Positions 36,419 to 48,821 are shown, counted from the stretch's first letter. The stretch is 64,000 nt of DNA from Duganella sp. 1224 (GCF_013408245.1 NZ_JACBYS010000010.1:30196-94195), one strand, 5' to 3'. Numbers and translations: made by a program. The notes: a model not told the origin generated them from the sequence alone.

Positions 36419-36474
36419 TCCAAAAGGTTGAGGTCACAATGTAATAAGATGCTGGCATCGCAAAAAGATCCAGC

Positions 36475-36498
36475 GGTGGCTTATTTTTTGGAGCCACC
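36475..36498. promoter_or_regulatory. Inverted repeat in the LysR / PNPOx-like divergent promoter
   Basis: GGTGGCT (36475-36481) and AGCCACC (36492-36498) form a perfect 7-bp inverted repeat around a 10-bp T-rich spacer. It sits just upstream of the lysR Shine-Dalgarno and within the short gap shared with the divergent flavoprotein gene. It is placed as a LysR-type operator would be. Not proven. Confidence 0.5.
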
Positions 36499-36515
36499 CT
36501 GCAAGGGGAGAGACA

Positions 36516-37418
36516 ATGCATGAAATGATCGGTGCCTCGCTGCAGGACATCATGGCGTTCGTCGCTGTGGCGCAGGCGGGCAGCTTCACCGCCGCCGCAG
36601 CGCGGCTCGGCGCCAACAAGTCTGGCGTGGGCAAGGCGGTGCAGCGGCTGGAAAAGCACCTGGCGGTGCAGCTGTTCCAGCGCACCACGCGGGCGGTGCA
36701 CCTGACGGAAGATGGGCAGATCTACCTGTCTGCGGCGCAGGCGGCGATCGAGCGCCTGAGGGAAGCGGAGCTGGAATTGGCGGCCAATCGCTCCGAGCCC
36801 GTGGGGCGCGTGCGCGTCGACCTGCCGGCCGGTTTCGGGCGCGTGGTGCTGCCGACGCTGGGCGCATTGCGCGCGCGCCATCCGAAGGTGGTGGTGGAGC
36901 TGGCGCTGAACGACCGCATGTCCGATCCGGTGGCTGACGGTTGGGATATTGTGGTCCGCATCGGCCACCTGCCTGCCGACAGTGACATGACCGTCCGTAA
37001 AATCTGCGACCTGAAAATGGGGCTTTACGCAGCGCCGTCGTATCTGGGGCAGCGCGGCGCGATTGTGGCACTGGCGGACCTCGCCGATCACGACGCCGTG
37101 CTGTTTCGCAGCCCCACCGGCCAGCTGCGCGGCTGGACCTTGAATGATGAGGGCGAGCGCCGCGAGTTCGCACCCACGCCGGCGCTGATCCTGGCGGATG
37201 GCCACGCGCTGGTTGAAGCGGCCGCGATGGGCATGGGCGTGGCGCAGATCATGGACCGTTTCGCCCAGCCCTTTGTCAAGGATGGCCGCTTGGTACATGT
37301 GCTGCCGCAGGCCGACGTGGCGGCGGCGCCGGTGCACGCCCTGATCCCGGTCGGGCACCGCATGACCGCGAAAACGCGCGTGGTGCTGGAGCATATCGTG
37401 CAGACGCTCCAGCAATAG
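36516..37418 (+). CDS. LysR family transcriptional regulator
   Basis: A 300-aa LTTR. The N-terminal winged HTH covers about residues 5-65 (MAFVAVAQAGSFTAAAARLGANKSGVGKAVQRLEKHLAVQLFQRTTRAV, shown here only as the classic LysR helix pattern). A linker helix follows, then the periplasmic-binding-protein-like effector domain (about 90-295). Shine-Dalgarno GGGGAG precedes the ATG at 36516. It is divergent from the PNPOx-like gene, which is its most likely target. Confidence 0.93.
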   Translation: MHEMIGASLQDIMAFVAVAQAGSFTAAAARLGANKSGVGKAVQRLEKHLAVQLFQRTTRAVHLTEDGQIYLSAAQAAIERLREAELELAANRSEPVGRVRVDLPAGFGRVVLPTLGALRARHPKVVVELALNDRMSDPVADGWDIVVRIGHLPADSDMTVRKICDLKMGLYAAPSYLGQRGAIVALADLADHDAVLFRSPTGQLRGWTLNDEGERREFAPTPALILADGHALVEAAAMGMGVAQIMDRFAQPFVKDGRLVHVLPQADVAAAPVHALIPVGHRMTAKTRVVLEHIVQTLQQ

Positions 37419-37436
37419 CCGCCAGGCGCACCCTGC

Positions 37437-38288
37437 TCAGTCGAGGAAGCGCGGGAAGGCCGGCAGCTTCCTGTTGTCCACCGGCTCGTGTTCGATCACC
37501 AGCGTGGCGCGGGTCTGCGCGATCACGTTGTCGAGCTTTTTGCCGGAGCTGATGGTCTGCTGGTGGTCGTAGTTCCAGACTGGCACCTGCTGCCGCTCGT
37601 GGCTTTCGGTGATGTGCCACTGGTCGCCGGACAGCGCATAGTAGCCGGCCGTGTTCAGTTTCAGCAGCAGCGCCATGCTGCCAGGCGTATGGCCCGGCGT
37701 GTGGATGGTTTTCAGCGTGCCGTCGCCAAACAGGTCGACATCGCCGTCGATCACCCGCACGCGCTTCAGGTCCTTGCCGGCGACGTGGCTGCTGAACAGC
37801 GCGGCATCGATGTAGTGCGACGCCGCTTTTTCGGTGTCGGCCATGGCGTCGAGTTCAGCGCGCTGGATGATCAGCGTGGCGTTGGGGAAGTCGTTGATCT
37901 GGCCGGCGTGGTCGAAGTGGGCGTGCGACACGGCCACGTAGGTGATGTCTTCCGGGCGCAGGCCGATGTCGCGCAGCTGGTCGGCGATGGTGCGGTCCAG
38001 GGCCGTGGTGAACGTGCCTTCAACGACGGGGCCCGGCAGGTATTTTTTCGGCAGGCCGGCGTCCCATAGCAGCCAGTCCTTGCCGTGCTTGATCAGGTAG
38101 CAGGTCATGACGATGTCGTAGGACTGGCCCCGGTAGAGGCCAGCGTCCGACAGGACCGACTTGTCGCCCAGCGTCATGTGGCCGCAGTCCAGGCGGTACA
38201 TCCGCACGTCCGGCGCGGCGGCATGGACGGCGCCGGCGGCGGTGGCCGACAAGGCGGCGAAGGCGAGGCTGGTGATGAACTGTTTCAT
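37437..38288 (-). CDS. Exported metallo-beta-lactamase-fold hydrolase (AHL-lactonase-like)
   Basis: A 283-aa hydrolase with a signal peptide (MKQFITSLAFAALSATAAGAVHA). The metal motif HAHFDH is at residues 122-127, with a further ligand region HTPGHTPGSM and a C-terminal His (VIEHE). The order and spacing match the N-acyl homoserine lactonase group of the MBL superfamily, although secretion makes other ester or lactone substrates possible. It is divergent from a MocR-type regulator across a gap with an inverted repeat, so it is probably that regulator's target. Confidence 0.88.
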   Translation of the reverse strand: MKQFITSLAFAALSATAAGAVHAAAPDVRMYRLDCGHMTLGDKSVLSDAGLYRGQSYDIVMTCYLIKHGKDWLLWDAGLPKKYLPGPVVEGTFTTALDRTIADQLRDIGLRPEDITYVAVSHAHFDHAGQINDFPNATLIIQRAELDAMADTEKAASHYIDAALFSSHVAGKDLKRVRVIDGDVDLFGDGTLKTIHTPGHTPGSMALLLKLNTAGYYALSGDQWHITESHERQQVPVWNYDHQQTISSGKKLDNVIAQTRATLVIEHEPVDNRKLPAFPRFLD

Positions 38289-38371
38289 GAGGAAGCTCCT
38301 GAAGAATGTGAGGTGATGACGCAGTATGGCGGCTTGCCGGAACGTGATAAACCGTCCGGCAGGAGACGCTT

Positions 38372-38390
38372 TGTCGCCTGTGGAGCGACA
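38372..38390. promoter_or_regulatory. Inverted repeat TGTCGC-N7-GCGACA in the MocR / hydrolase divergent gap
   Basis: A perfect 6-bp inverted repeat (38372-38377 and 38385-38390) directly precedes TTATAAT and the start of the MocR-type gene. It is the only clear symmetry in the 108-bp divergent gap. It is a plausible binding site for autoregulation and for control of the metallo-hydrolase. Confidence 0.5.
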
Positions 38391-39888
38391 GTTATAATGA
38401 TGTCAATGGACCTCGCACTGCTGATATCCGACTACACCGCGCAGAACGCGCATCGCGGCTGGCCGCGCCAGCGCCTGCTGCACGAGTGCCTGCGCGCCGC
38501 GATCCGCAACGGCACGCTGGCCGCCGGATCGCGCCTGGCCGCGTCGCGTGCGCTGGCGGAAGAGCTGGGCGTGGCGCGTAACACGGTGCTGTATGCGTAT
38601 GAGCAGCTGGCCAGCGAGGGCTACGTGGTGACCGACCGGCGTGGCACGTTGGTGGCCGCGTTGGCGCCTCAACGCAAGCCCGCGCGGCGTGACGAAGCGG
38701 CGGCGCCGCAGGCCGGACTTTCGCGACGCGCACAGAACCTGCGTGCCGTGCCTGGGCAGGCGGACCGCATGGGCGCGTTCGTGCCGGGCGTGCCGGCGCT
38801 GGAACAGTTCCCGATGGCGCTGTGGCGGCGCATGATGGAGCGCGCGCTGCGCGCGGTGACCGTCACGCAGCTGAACTACGGCGATCCGGCCGGCGAACCA
38901 CGGCTGCGCGAGGCGATCGCCGACCACATGCGCGCCGCGCGCGGCGTGGTGTGCGAGGCGTCGCAGGTGTTCATCACGGATGGCACGCAGAGCAGCCTGG
39001 ATATCTGCATGCATGCGCTGGCCGACACCGGCGACACGGTCTGGATCGAGAACCCCGGCTACGGCGGCGCGCTGGCGGCCGCCCGTGGCGCCGGCCTGGC
39101 CGTTGCCGGTATCGATGTCGATGACGACGGCATGGCGCCCACGGCGGACGACTGGCTGCTGCGGCCCCCGCGGCTGATCTACACCACGCCATCGCACCAG
39201 TACCCGGTGGGCAGCGTGCTGACCTTGCGCCGCAGACTGGCGCTGATCGAGGCGGCGCGCGCGGCCGGCGCGCTGATTATCGAAGACGATTACGACAGCG
39301 AGTTCCGGCACGACGGCGCGCCGCTGCACGCCATGCAGGGCCTGGCGGCGGACGCCCCGGTGCTCTACCTCGGCACCTTCAGCAAGACCATGTTTCCGTC
39401 GCTGCGCATAGGCTTCATCGTGGCGCCGGCGGCGCTGGCCGAGGCCTTCGCGCGCATGCGCGCGCAGTCGTCGGCGCGCGGGCGCGTGGCGGAGCAGCTG
39501 GCGCTGGCCGAATTCCTGCGCAGCGGCCAGTTCGCGCTGCACCTGCGGCGCATGCGCCGCCTGTACCGTCAGCGGCGCGATGCGCTGGTGGCCGCGCTGG
39601 AACGGCATCTGGGCTCGGTGGCGACGGTGCACGGCGGTTCGGCCGGCATGCACCTGTCACTGCGCTTCAACGACGCGCGCATCGACGACGTGGCCATCGT
39701 CGCGCAGGCACAGGAGCACGGCATCGCCGTCAATGCGCTCAGTACCCACGACACGCAGGGCGACTCCGGCTGGAAAGGGCTGATGCTCGGCTATGCGCAA
39801 GTGCCGGCCGAGCAGATGGAGGGACTGGTGAAGCAGTTGGCGGCGCTGGTGCACCTGGCGGCCTACGCCGCCAACTGCGCGACGTCGC

Positions 39889-42321
<2,433 letters not shown>

Positions 42322-42589
42322 TGTTCTCTCTCGTGATATTTTTTTGGAGACGGCCGCGGGGGAAGGCCGTTGGAAAAATACTAAGGCGACGGGTCGGAAC
42401 ATGCCAACGTGGCTTGCACCACAATGTTGCGAAATATGCACAGCCGAACATACTGCTTTCATACTCGCGCAATGTGTCGTAAGCTGGCCGGCGACCCCGG
42501 CACGAATTTGCGCGATGATGGTGCAAAAGTGTGGTACGCGCGCATCGGTATGATGCGCTTGCATATCGATAGGCGGAAAACGAGGATGT

Positions 42590-43357
42590 TTACTGGTGGT
42601 CGCGCATCCATTCCTTCAAGCCGTTGACCCAGGATTTGGCCGGCAGGTTGAAACTCTTTTTGATCTCGCCGGCGCGCTCATACAGCACGCTGAAGTCGAG
42701 CGACGGCGCCTGCTTGAAGGCGATGACGACGATGTTGGCGTCGTGGACTTCCGGCAGCCACACCACGGCGTCGAACACCAGTTCCATGGTGTGCAGGTTC
42801 TTGTCGTAGTTGGTGAAGTCGTCGCCGAAGACGTTGGCGGTCATGATGCCGCCGTCGCGCAGCACGTCGGCGCAGCCCTGGTAGAACTCCTGCGAGTCGA
42901 GCACCGGGCCGCGCGCTTCCTCGTCGTACAGGTCGACCTGCAGGATGTCGACGCTGTTGCGGTTGGCCGGATCGAGCACGAAGTCCATGGCGTTCATTTC
43001 GCGCACGGTCAGGCGTTCGTCGTTGGGCGGCAGGCCGAATTGCGACTGGCACATGGCGATGACGTTGGGATTGAGTTCGATGGCGGTCACGCGCGCCTGC
43101 GGCAGGCGACGGTAGCAGAACTTGGTCAGCGCGGCGCTGCCCAGGCCCAGTTGCACGATGTGGCGCGGCTGGTCGTGGAAGAGCAGCCACATCATCATCA
43201 TCTGCACGTATTCCAGTTCGATGTTGTCTGGCTTGGCGATGCGCATCGCGCCTTGGACCCAGGAGGTGCCAAGGTGCAGGCTGCGCACGCCCTGGAATTC
43301 GGTGATGGTGGCGGGCGGGTGGCCGGGGTGGTCGAAGCGGGGGGAGGGTTTGGTCAT
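42590..43357 (-). CDS. Spermidine synthase-like methyltransferase-fold protein
   Basis: A 255-aa protein with the spermidine-synthase/Rossmann core: IVQLGLGSAALTKF (nucleotide loop), VTAIELNPNVIAMC (acidic end of strand 2) and DILQVDLYDEEARGPVLDSQEFY (the region of the catalytic aspartate). The N-terminal tetramerisation domain is shortened. Such stand-alone proteins are common and rarely shown to make polyamines. It runs on the same strand as, but 79 bp from, the histidine-kinase gene; a palindromic element lies between them. Confidence 0.82.
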   Translation of the reverse strand: MTKPSPRFDHPGHPPATITEFQGVRSLHLGTSWVQGAMRIAKPDNIELEYVQMMMMWLLFHDQPRHIVQLGLGSAALTKFCYRRLPQARVTAIELNPNVIAMCQSQFGLPPNDERLTVREMNAMDFVLDPANRNSVDILQVDLYDEEARGPVLDSQEFYQGCADVLRDGGIMTANVFGDDFTNYDKNLHTMELVFDAVVWLPEVHDANIVVIAFKQAPSLDFSVLYERAGEIKKSFNLPAKSWVNGLKEWMRDHQ

Positions 43358-43396
43358 GGCGCTAGTTTATCAGCCGCTGTTACCCCCAGGCCAGAT

Positions 43397-43426
43397 GGGG
43401 TCTGACCCCGTGCGGGGTCAGACCCC
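43397..43426. repeat. GGGGTCTGACCCC palindromic element (copy B)
   Basis: GGGGTCTGACCCC, GTGC, then GGGGTCAGACCCC. It uses the same 13-bp arms as the element at 19698-19727 but in swapped order. It lies downstream of the histidine-kinase gene at the end of the exporter operon, where it could terminate or stabilise the transcript. Confidence 0.85.
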
Positions 43427-43436
43427 GGTGGGGGGC

Positions 43437-44873
43437 TTAGCTGGTGAGCGGCAGCAGGATGGTGACGATCAGGCCGCCGCCGTCGCGGTTGGTCAGCGTG
43501 ATGCGGCCGCCGTGGGCTTCGGCGATTTCGCGCGCCAGGGCCAGCCCCAGCCCCGTGCCGCTGCGCTTCGTGGAGTAGAACGGCACCAGCGCGTTGGTCA
43601 GCACCGCTTCGCTCATCCCCGGGCCGCGATCCAGCACGTCGATGCGCACGGCGTCGTGCAGGCGCCGTACTTCCAGGCTGACTTCTTCCGCCGGCGAGCC
43701 GGATTCGTGGGCGTTTTTCAGCAGGTTGAGCAGGGCTTGCTCGAGCTGGGCGGGGTCGAACACGGCCGCTTCCGCCGGCGCCTCGCCGATCAGTGTAAAC
43801 ATCACCTGTTCGCGCAACTGGCCAAGAAAGCCTTGCCACTGCTGGCTTTCCAGCCGTGGCGCCGGCAGCTTGGCGAAGCGCGCGTAGCCGAGGATGAAGT
43901 TTTCCAGGTGGCGCGTGCGCTCTTCGATCGTGGCCAGAATTTGCGGCAGGCGCTCGGTCTGGCCGCGCCGCACCAGCTCCGCGCCGGAGTGCGCCAGCGA
44001 CGTCAATGGCGCCAGCGAGTTATTCAGTTCGTGGCTGATGACGCGGATGACTTTTTTCCACGTCTGTACTTCCTGCCGCCGCAGTTCCATCGTCAGCTGG
44101 CGCAGCAGCAGCAGTTCGTGCTTGCGGCCATTCAGCTTGAAGCTGCGGCGGGCCAGGTGGTAGACGTCTTCCTCGTCGATGTCGGCGTTGGCGGACTTGG
44201 TGGTGAACAGGCCATCGCCGCCGCGCGCCAGCGCTTCCAGCAGCGCCGGCGAGGCGTGCGCCAGGATCTCGTCCAGCTGGTGGCCCTCCAGCCGGCGCCC
44301 CTGGTGGAGCAGCTGGCGCGCGGCCAGGTTGGCGTAGGCGATGGGGCCTGCTTCGCAGACCAGCAGCATGGCCACCGGCGTGTTCTGTACCATGGTGTCC
44401 AGCAGCAGTTCGCGCTGCACCAGGTCCAGGCGCTGCTTGCGCAGCACGGCGCCGAGGGCGTTGTGGGCGTCCACCAGTTCGCGCAGTTCGTCATCCTGCG
44501 CCCAGTGCAGGCTGAAGGAGAAATCGCCGTCCTGGTAGCTGGTGACGGTGCCGGTCAGGGCGCGGAACAGGGACAGCATGCGCTCCAGCTCCGCGCGGAT
44601 GGTGATGATGGCGATCGGCAGTATGCACAGCAGGCAGATGGCCAGCACCAGGCCGGGATGGTCGGGAAAGATGCGCGTCAGTTCGAGCGCGATCAGCAGG
44701 CCGACCGTGAGCAGGGTGCCGATCAGCGCTGTCCAGCGGGTCAGCAGCGAGAGGCGCAGGCCGCTGCGTCGCGGTGGCGGCCCCGCGGCGGGCCTGGCGC
44801 CGGGGGCGCGTGGCGCCGGCGGCTCGGGCGTTTCGCCAGTGGCGGCGTCGTGCTCGTCGTCGCGGTCCATCAC
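43437..44873 (-). CDS. Sensor histidine kinase (NtrY-like) of the exporter operon
   Basis: A 478-aa membrane kinase. Two closely spaced TMs (about residues 43-92) leave little periplasmic sensor. A HAMP-like helix and a PAS-like region (TMVQNTPVAMLLVCEAGPIAYANLAARQLL in parts, about 158-190) precede the catalytic core. The H-box is SHELNNSLAPL with phospho-acceptor His281, then N-box LLNLLKNAHESG, G1 DRGPGM and G2 GTGLGLALAREI. The start overlaps the stop of the sigma-54 regulator gene by 4 nt, making a cognate pair. It is the last gene of the six-gene operon. Confidence 0.92.
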   Translation of the reverse strand: MMDRDDEHDAATGETPEPPAPRAPGARPAAGPPPRRSGLRLSLLTRWTALIGTLLTVGLLIALELTRIFPDHPGLVLAICLLCILPIAIITIRAELERMLSLFRALTGTVTSYQDGDFSFSLHWAQDDELRELVDAHNALGAVLRKQRLDLVQRELLLDTMVQNTPVAMLLVCEAGPIAYANLAARQLLHQGRRLEGHQLDEILAHASPALLEALARGGDGLFTTKSANADIDEEDVYHLARRSFKLNGRKHELLLLRQLTMELRRQEVQTWKKVIRVISHELNNSLAPLTSLAHSGAELVRRGQTERLPQILATIEERTRHLENFILGYARFAKLPAPRLESQQWQGFLGQLREQVMFTLIGEAPAEAAVFDPAQLEQALLNLLKNAHESGSPAEEVSLEVRRLHDAVRIDVLDRGPGMSEAVLTNALVPFYSTKRSGTGLGLALAREIAEAHGGRITLTNRDGGGLIVTILLPLTS

Positions 44874-46225
44874 GGCCGCACGATGCCCAGCCGCTCCATG
44901 CGGCGGTACAGCGCCTGGCGCGACAGGCCCAGCTCCGCCGCCGCCTGCGCCACCACGCCGCCAGCGCGGTTCAGGGCCAGATGGATGGCGTCGCGGTCCA
45001 GCTCACGGCTGCTTTCCTCGGGGGCGGACGCGCTGGCGCCTGTCGCCGGCGGCAGCCCAAGATCGGCCACCTTGATGACGTCACCGCTGGCCAGCAGGCC
45101 GGCGCGCAGCATGACGTTCTTCAGTTCGCGCACATTGCCCGGCCACGGGTGCGCCAGCAGCGCCGCGCGCGCGTCGGCGTGCAGCTGCAGGCGTGGATGG
45201 GCGCCGAGGAAGTGCATCGCCAGCGGCAGGATGTCCAGCGGCCGCGCGGCCAGCGGCGGCAGGCGCAGTTCGATCACGTTGAGGCGGTAGAACAGGTCTT
45301 CGCGGAAGGTGCCGGCCTTGATCATGGCCGGCAGGTCGGCGTTGGTGGCGCTGATGACGCGCACCTTGACCTGGCGCTCGCGGTTGGAGCCGAGGCGCTC
45401 GAAGCGGCCCGTCTCCAGCACCCGCAGCAGCTTCATTTGCCCGGCCAGCGGCAGGTTGCCGATTTCGTCGAGGAACAGCGTGCCGCCGTCGGCCGCCTCG
45501 AACTTGCCCTCGCGCGCCTTGGAGGCGCCGGTGTAGGCGCCGGCGTCGGCGCCGAACAGTTCCGCCTCGATCAGTTCGGACGGAATGGCGCCGCAGTTCA
45601 GCACCACGAACGGTCCGCCGCGCACCGCGGAATTGGCCTGGATGATTTCGGCGATGCGCTCCTTGCCGGTGCCGTTCGGCCCGGAGATCAGCACCGGCAC
45701 GTCGGCGCGCGCCACCTGGCAGGCCAGGTGGATCACCCGTTCGGTGGCCGGGTCCTGGAACACCATGCCGCGCAGGTCATGGCCGCTTTCCAGCTCGCGG
45801 CGCTGGCGCAGTTCCACCTGCACCCGCTGCTGCAAGGCGCGCTTGGCCTGACCCAGTTCGATCAGGTTGTTGACGGTGGCGATCAGCTTGTTGTCGTCCC
45901 ACGGCTTGGCCAGGTAGTCGGCGGCGCCGGCCTTGATCAGGTCCACCGCCGCGTCCAGGTGGGTCCAGGCGGTGAGCAGGATCACCGGCAGTTCGGGATG
46001 GCGCGCGCGGATGGCGCGGAACAGCGCCGTGCCTTCCGCGCCGGAGGTGGTGTCGGCGCTGAAGTTCATGTCCTGCAGGACCAGGTCGACGCTGTGCTGT
46101 TCCAGCAGCGCCAGGCCCTCCTCCGGCGAGGCGGCGCGCAGCGCCTCGATGTCGTGCAGCGAGAACAGCACTTCCAGCGCCACCGAGACGGCGGCGTTAT
46201 CGTCGATGATCAGTACAGTAGGCAT
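44870..46225 (-). CDS. Sigma-54-dependent response regulator (NtrC family)
   Basis: A 451-aa activator. The receiver domain has Asp8/Asp9 and acceptor Asp52 (LVLQDMNF), with an unusually long loop after it (SADTTSGAEGTALF). The AAA+ domain has Walker A GPNGTGKE, the sigma-54 contact loop GAYTGA (variant of GAFTGA) and FLDEIGNLPLAGQ. The C-terminal Fis-type HTH reads GVVAQAAAELGLSRQALYRRME. It is coupled to the kinase. A perfect GG-N10-GC promoter and a CGGAC array precede the operon, and the same array precedes the tldD operon. Confidence 0.95.
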   Translation of the reverse strand: MPTVLIIDDNAAVSVALEVLFSLHDIEALRAASPEEGLALLEQHSVDLVLQDMNFSADTTSGAEGTALFRAIRARHPELPVILLTAWTHLDAAVDLIKAGAADYLAKPWDDNKLIATVNNLIELGQAKRALQQRVQVELRQRRELESGHDLRGMVFQDPATERVIHLACQVARADVPVLISGPNGTGKERIAEIIQANSAVRGGPFVVLNCGAIPSELIEAELFGADAGAYTGASKAREGKFEAADGGTLFLDEIGNLPLAGQMKLLRVLETGRFERLGSNRERQVKVRVISATNADLPAMIKAGTFREDLFYRLNVIELRLPPLAARPLDILPLAMHFLGAHPRLQLHADARAALLAHPWPGNVRELKNVMLRAGLLASGDVIKVADLGLPPATGASASAPEESSRELDRDAIHLALNRAGGVVAQAAAELGLSRQALYRRMERLGIVRP

Positions 46226-46250
46226 GCCGCAAGCATAACATTCCTGGCCG

Positions 46251-47486
46251 TCACGCGGTGCGCGTGGCGGTGGCCGGCGAGATGCTGGCCGCGCGCCACG
46301 CCGGACCGTAGACGGCGAGGATGCCCAGCGCCCAGAACACGCCGGAGCCGATCAGCAGGTAGCTGGCCGGCAGGCGCGCCATCTCCAGCTTGCTGACGAT
46401 GAGCTGATTCAGGCCGAGCGCCAGCAGCACGCCGGCGCCCACACCGGCACTGGTGATCAGGATGTTCTCGGTGATGAAGTAGCGCAGGATGTCGACCCGG
46501 CGCGCGCCCAGGGCGCGCCGCACGCCGATCTGCTTGCGGCGCTGCGTCACCCACAGGCTGGCCATGCCGACGATGCCGCTGGCGGTGATCAGCAACAGCA
46601 GCACGCTGACCGTCACCAGCATCCACGCCAGCGCCATGTCGGCGCGGTAGCGCGCGCTGCGGGTGTCCGTCATCGACTTGGTCTTGACGATGATCGGTTC
46701 CGGCGAGGCGTTGCGCAGCGCCGATTCCACGTCCTTGGTCACGCGGTCGAGCTGGCCCGGCTCGGCGCGCACGGTGTAGCCGTAGGCGGCTTCGCCGGTG
46801 GCGCGCATCGGGATGATGAACGATTGCTCGCCCTTGGCGGTGATTTGCGCCGCTGGCGTCTGCAGCCGCTCGACCACGCCCACGATGCGCAGCGCGTTGG
46901 CGTCGCTGCCGGTCCCGTTCAGCATGTCCTTGCCGACGAAGCTGGTGGCGCCGGGCCACAGCTTTTCGCCCAGCGTGCGGGTGATGATGGCGACCTTGGG
47001 GAATTCCTTGCTGGTCAGTTCATCCACTTCGAGCACCTCGTTGGGCAGGAAGTCGCGGCCTTCGATCAGCTGCAGGCCCCAGGTCTTCACCAGCGAGTCG
47101 GCGCTGATGTAGGTGGACCCGAGCGCCACCGCTTGCACCTGTTTGCGGTCGGTCGCCAGGCCGGTGGTGTTGCCGGAACGGCTCAGCGGAATTTGGCTGG
47201 TCTGCGCCACCGACACCACGCCGGGCACCGAGCGCATGGTCGTGAGTTCGGCGCGCTGGCTGGCCAGGCTGGCCTCGTGCGGCAGCGCCTTCAGGCGGCG
47301 GATCTGGACGCTGAACACCGCGCTTTCATCGGCTACGCCGCTGGGGCGCGCCGAGATGGCCTGGCGGTCCTTGACGATGTACAGGGCGTTGGACAGGATG
47401 GCCAGGCTCAGGGCCACCTGCACCGCGACCAGGACGGGACCAGTCTTGTTGCGCAGCAGCGCCGACAGGATGGGACGGATTTCCAT
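46251..47486 (-). CDS. ABC transporter permease, MacB/FtsX family (second)
   Basis: A 411-aa permease. One N-terminal TM (KTGPVLVAVQVALSLAILSNALYIV) is followed by a ~230-residue periplasmic MacB-core domain and three C-terminal TMs (FtsX domain, about 285-400, including GVRRALGARRVDILRYFITE). It lies 12 nt after the first permease. The pair would form a heterodimer driven by the ATPase at 48822-49520. Type VII ABC exporters of this kind use mechanotransmission to push periplasmic substrates. Confidence 0.92.
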   Translation of the reverse strand: MEIRPILSALLRNKTGPVLVAVQVALSLAILSNALYIVKDRQAISARPSGVADESAVFSVQIRRLKALPHEASLASQRAELTTMRSVPGVVSVAQTSQIPLSRSGNTTGLATDRKQVQAVALGSTYISADSLVKTWGLQLIEGRDFLPNEVLEVDELTSKEFPKVAIITRTLGEKLWPGATSFVGKDMLNGTGSDANALRIVGVVERLQTPAAQITAKGEQSFIIPMRATGEAAYGYTVRAEPGQLDRVTKDVESALRNASPEPIIVKTKSMTDTRSARYRADMALAWMLVTVSVLLLLITASGIVGMASLWVTQRRKQIGVRRALGARRVDILRYFITENILITSAGVGAGVLLALGLNQLIVSKLEMARLPASYLLIGSGVFWALGILAVYGPAWRAASISPATATRTA

Positions 47487-47498
47487 GATGGGCCTCGC

Positions 47499-48812
47499 TT
47501 ATTGGGATTTGAGTTGCAGCGCCGGCGTCACCTGGCAGGCGCGCCAGGTCGGCAGCAGGCCGGCCAGCACGGCCGACAACACCGCCAGCACGAAGGTGGT
47601 CAGCAGCATGACCCAGTCCATCTGGGTGACGGTGGCCAGGGCGCGCGACTGCATCGCGATCAGCGCCAGTGCGCCGAACGCCAGCAGCAGGCCAAGCACG
47701 CCGCCGACCAGGCCAACCACGGTGGTCTCGATCAGGAACTGGGTGAAGATTTCGCGGCGCGAGGCGCCCAGCGCGCGGCGGATGCCGACTTCGGAAGCGC
47801 GCACCGAGAACTTGGCCAGCAGCAGGCCGATGGTGTTGACCAGGCAAAGCAGCAGGAAGCCGAACGACAGCCACACCGCCAGCTTGTTGTCGTTGTCGAC
47901 CACCTTGTTAAACTCCAGCCACTCCATCACGTCATACAGCTTGTTGGGCGAATGGCGCAGCAGGCGGCCCAGCTTGCGCTGTTCGGCGGTGTAGCTGTCC
48001 AGGAAGCTTTGCAGCGCGGCGCGGTCGCCCGGGGTGGCGGTCTCGAACCAGAACTGGATCCACGTGCACTCGGAATCGATGAAGCCCTGGAAGCCCGGCT
48101 CGACGTTGCTTTGGCAGCCTACGCTGCCATTGCGGTTGACCTGGTTGCGGATGGCGGTGGCGAAGGGGATGTAGATGTCGTCCTCGTCGCCGAAGAAGCT
48201 CTCCGAGCCGATCAGGCGCTGGTAGCGCGGCACCACTTCCCAGGTATCGAGCACGCCGACGATCTGGTAGTCGTTGCCGCCCATGCGGATGCGGCGGCCG
48301 GTGGCGTCGTCGTTGCCGAACAGTTTTTCCGACAGCTTGCGGCCGATGACGACCACGTTGTCGCCGCGCTGGTCGGCGTCCGGCGCCCAGCCCTGGCCGT
48401 GCAGGAACGGCGCCTCGAACATGTTGAAGTAGGCGCCGCCGGCGGCGGTGCCGCGCACGATGAACACGCCCATGTCCTTGCGCTCCGGCTCCAGCGGCAT
48501 GCTGATGCCGAACAGCGCGGTGCGGCGCTCGCCGGCCTTGCTGTTCATCAGGTTCATGGCGTCGCGGTAGCTCAGTTGCTCGTCATTGGCCTTGTCGCCG
48601 GGCTTGTAGCTGTCCAGCGGGCCGTTGTCGAACTGCGGCACGAACAGGCGTTCGCTCTTGCTCGGAATCGGGTTCCCCGACATCACGTGCAGGATGGTCA
48701 GCGTGGCGATGCTGGCGGCCACGCCGATGGCCAGCGTCAGCACCATCAGCGCGGTCAGGGCCGGATTGCGGCGCAGGCTGCGCGCGCCCAGCAGGAAGTA
48801 GTATTGGAACAT
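47499..48812 (-). CDS. ABC transporter permease, MacB/FtsX family (first)
   Basis: A 437-aa permease with the MacB layout. TM1 is NPALTALMVLTLAIGVAAS, followed by a large periplasmic domain (about 45-305). Three C-terminal TMs follow around GIRRALGASRREIFTQFLIE, the conserved cytoplasmic coupling helix. The periplasmic domain is longer than in its partner and includes two Cys residues (VGCQSN, SECTW) that could form a disulphide. It starts 9 nt after the ATPase gene. Confidence 0.92.
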   Translation of the reverse strand: MFQYYFLLGARSLRRNPALTALMVLTLAIGVAASIATLTILHVMSGNPIPSKSERLFVPQFDNGPLDSYKPGDKANDEQLSYRDAMNLMNSKAGERRTALFGISMPLEPERKDMGVFIVRGTAAGGAYFNMFEAPFLHGQGWAPDADQRGDNVVVIGRKLSEKLFGNDDATGRRIRMGGNDYQIVGVLDTWEVVPRYQRLIGSESFFGDEDDIYIPFATAIRNQVNRNGSVGCQSNVEPGFQGFIDSECTWIQFWFETATPGDRAALQSFLDSYTAEQRKLGRLLRHSPNKLYDVMEWLEFNKVVDNDNKLAVWLSFGFLLLCLVNTIGLLLAKFSVRASEVGIRRALGASRREIFTQFLIETTVVGLVGGVLGLLLAFGALALIAMQSRALATVTQMDWVMLLTTFVLAVLSAVLAGLLPTWRACQVTPALQLKSQ

Positions 48813-48821
48813 GCCGCCTCC

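Noticed and set aside
37437..38288. Firm assignment as a quorum-quenching AHL lactonase
   Set aside because: The HxHxDH fold is clear, but it is a secreted protein and substrate residues cannot be judged by eye; many relatives have other substrates.
42502..42517. Possible sigma-54 site CGGCACGAATTTGCGC in the TonB upstream gap
   Set aside because: GG and GC are only 9 bases apart, not 10, and the orientation points into the 3' end of a minus-strand gene.
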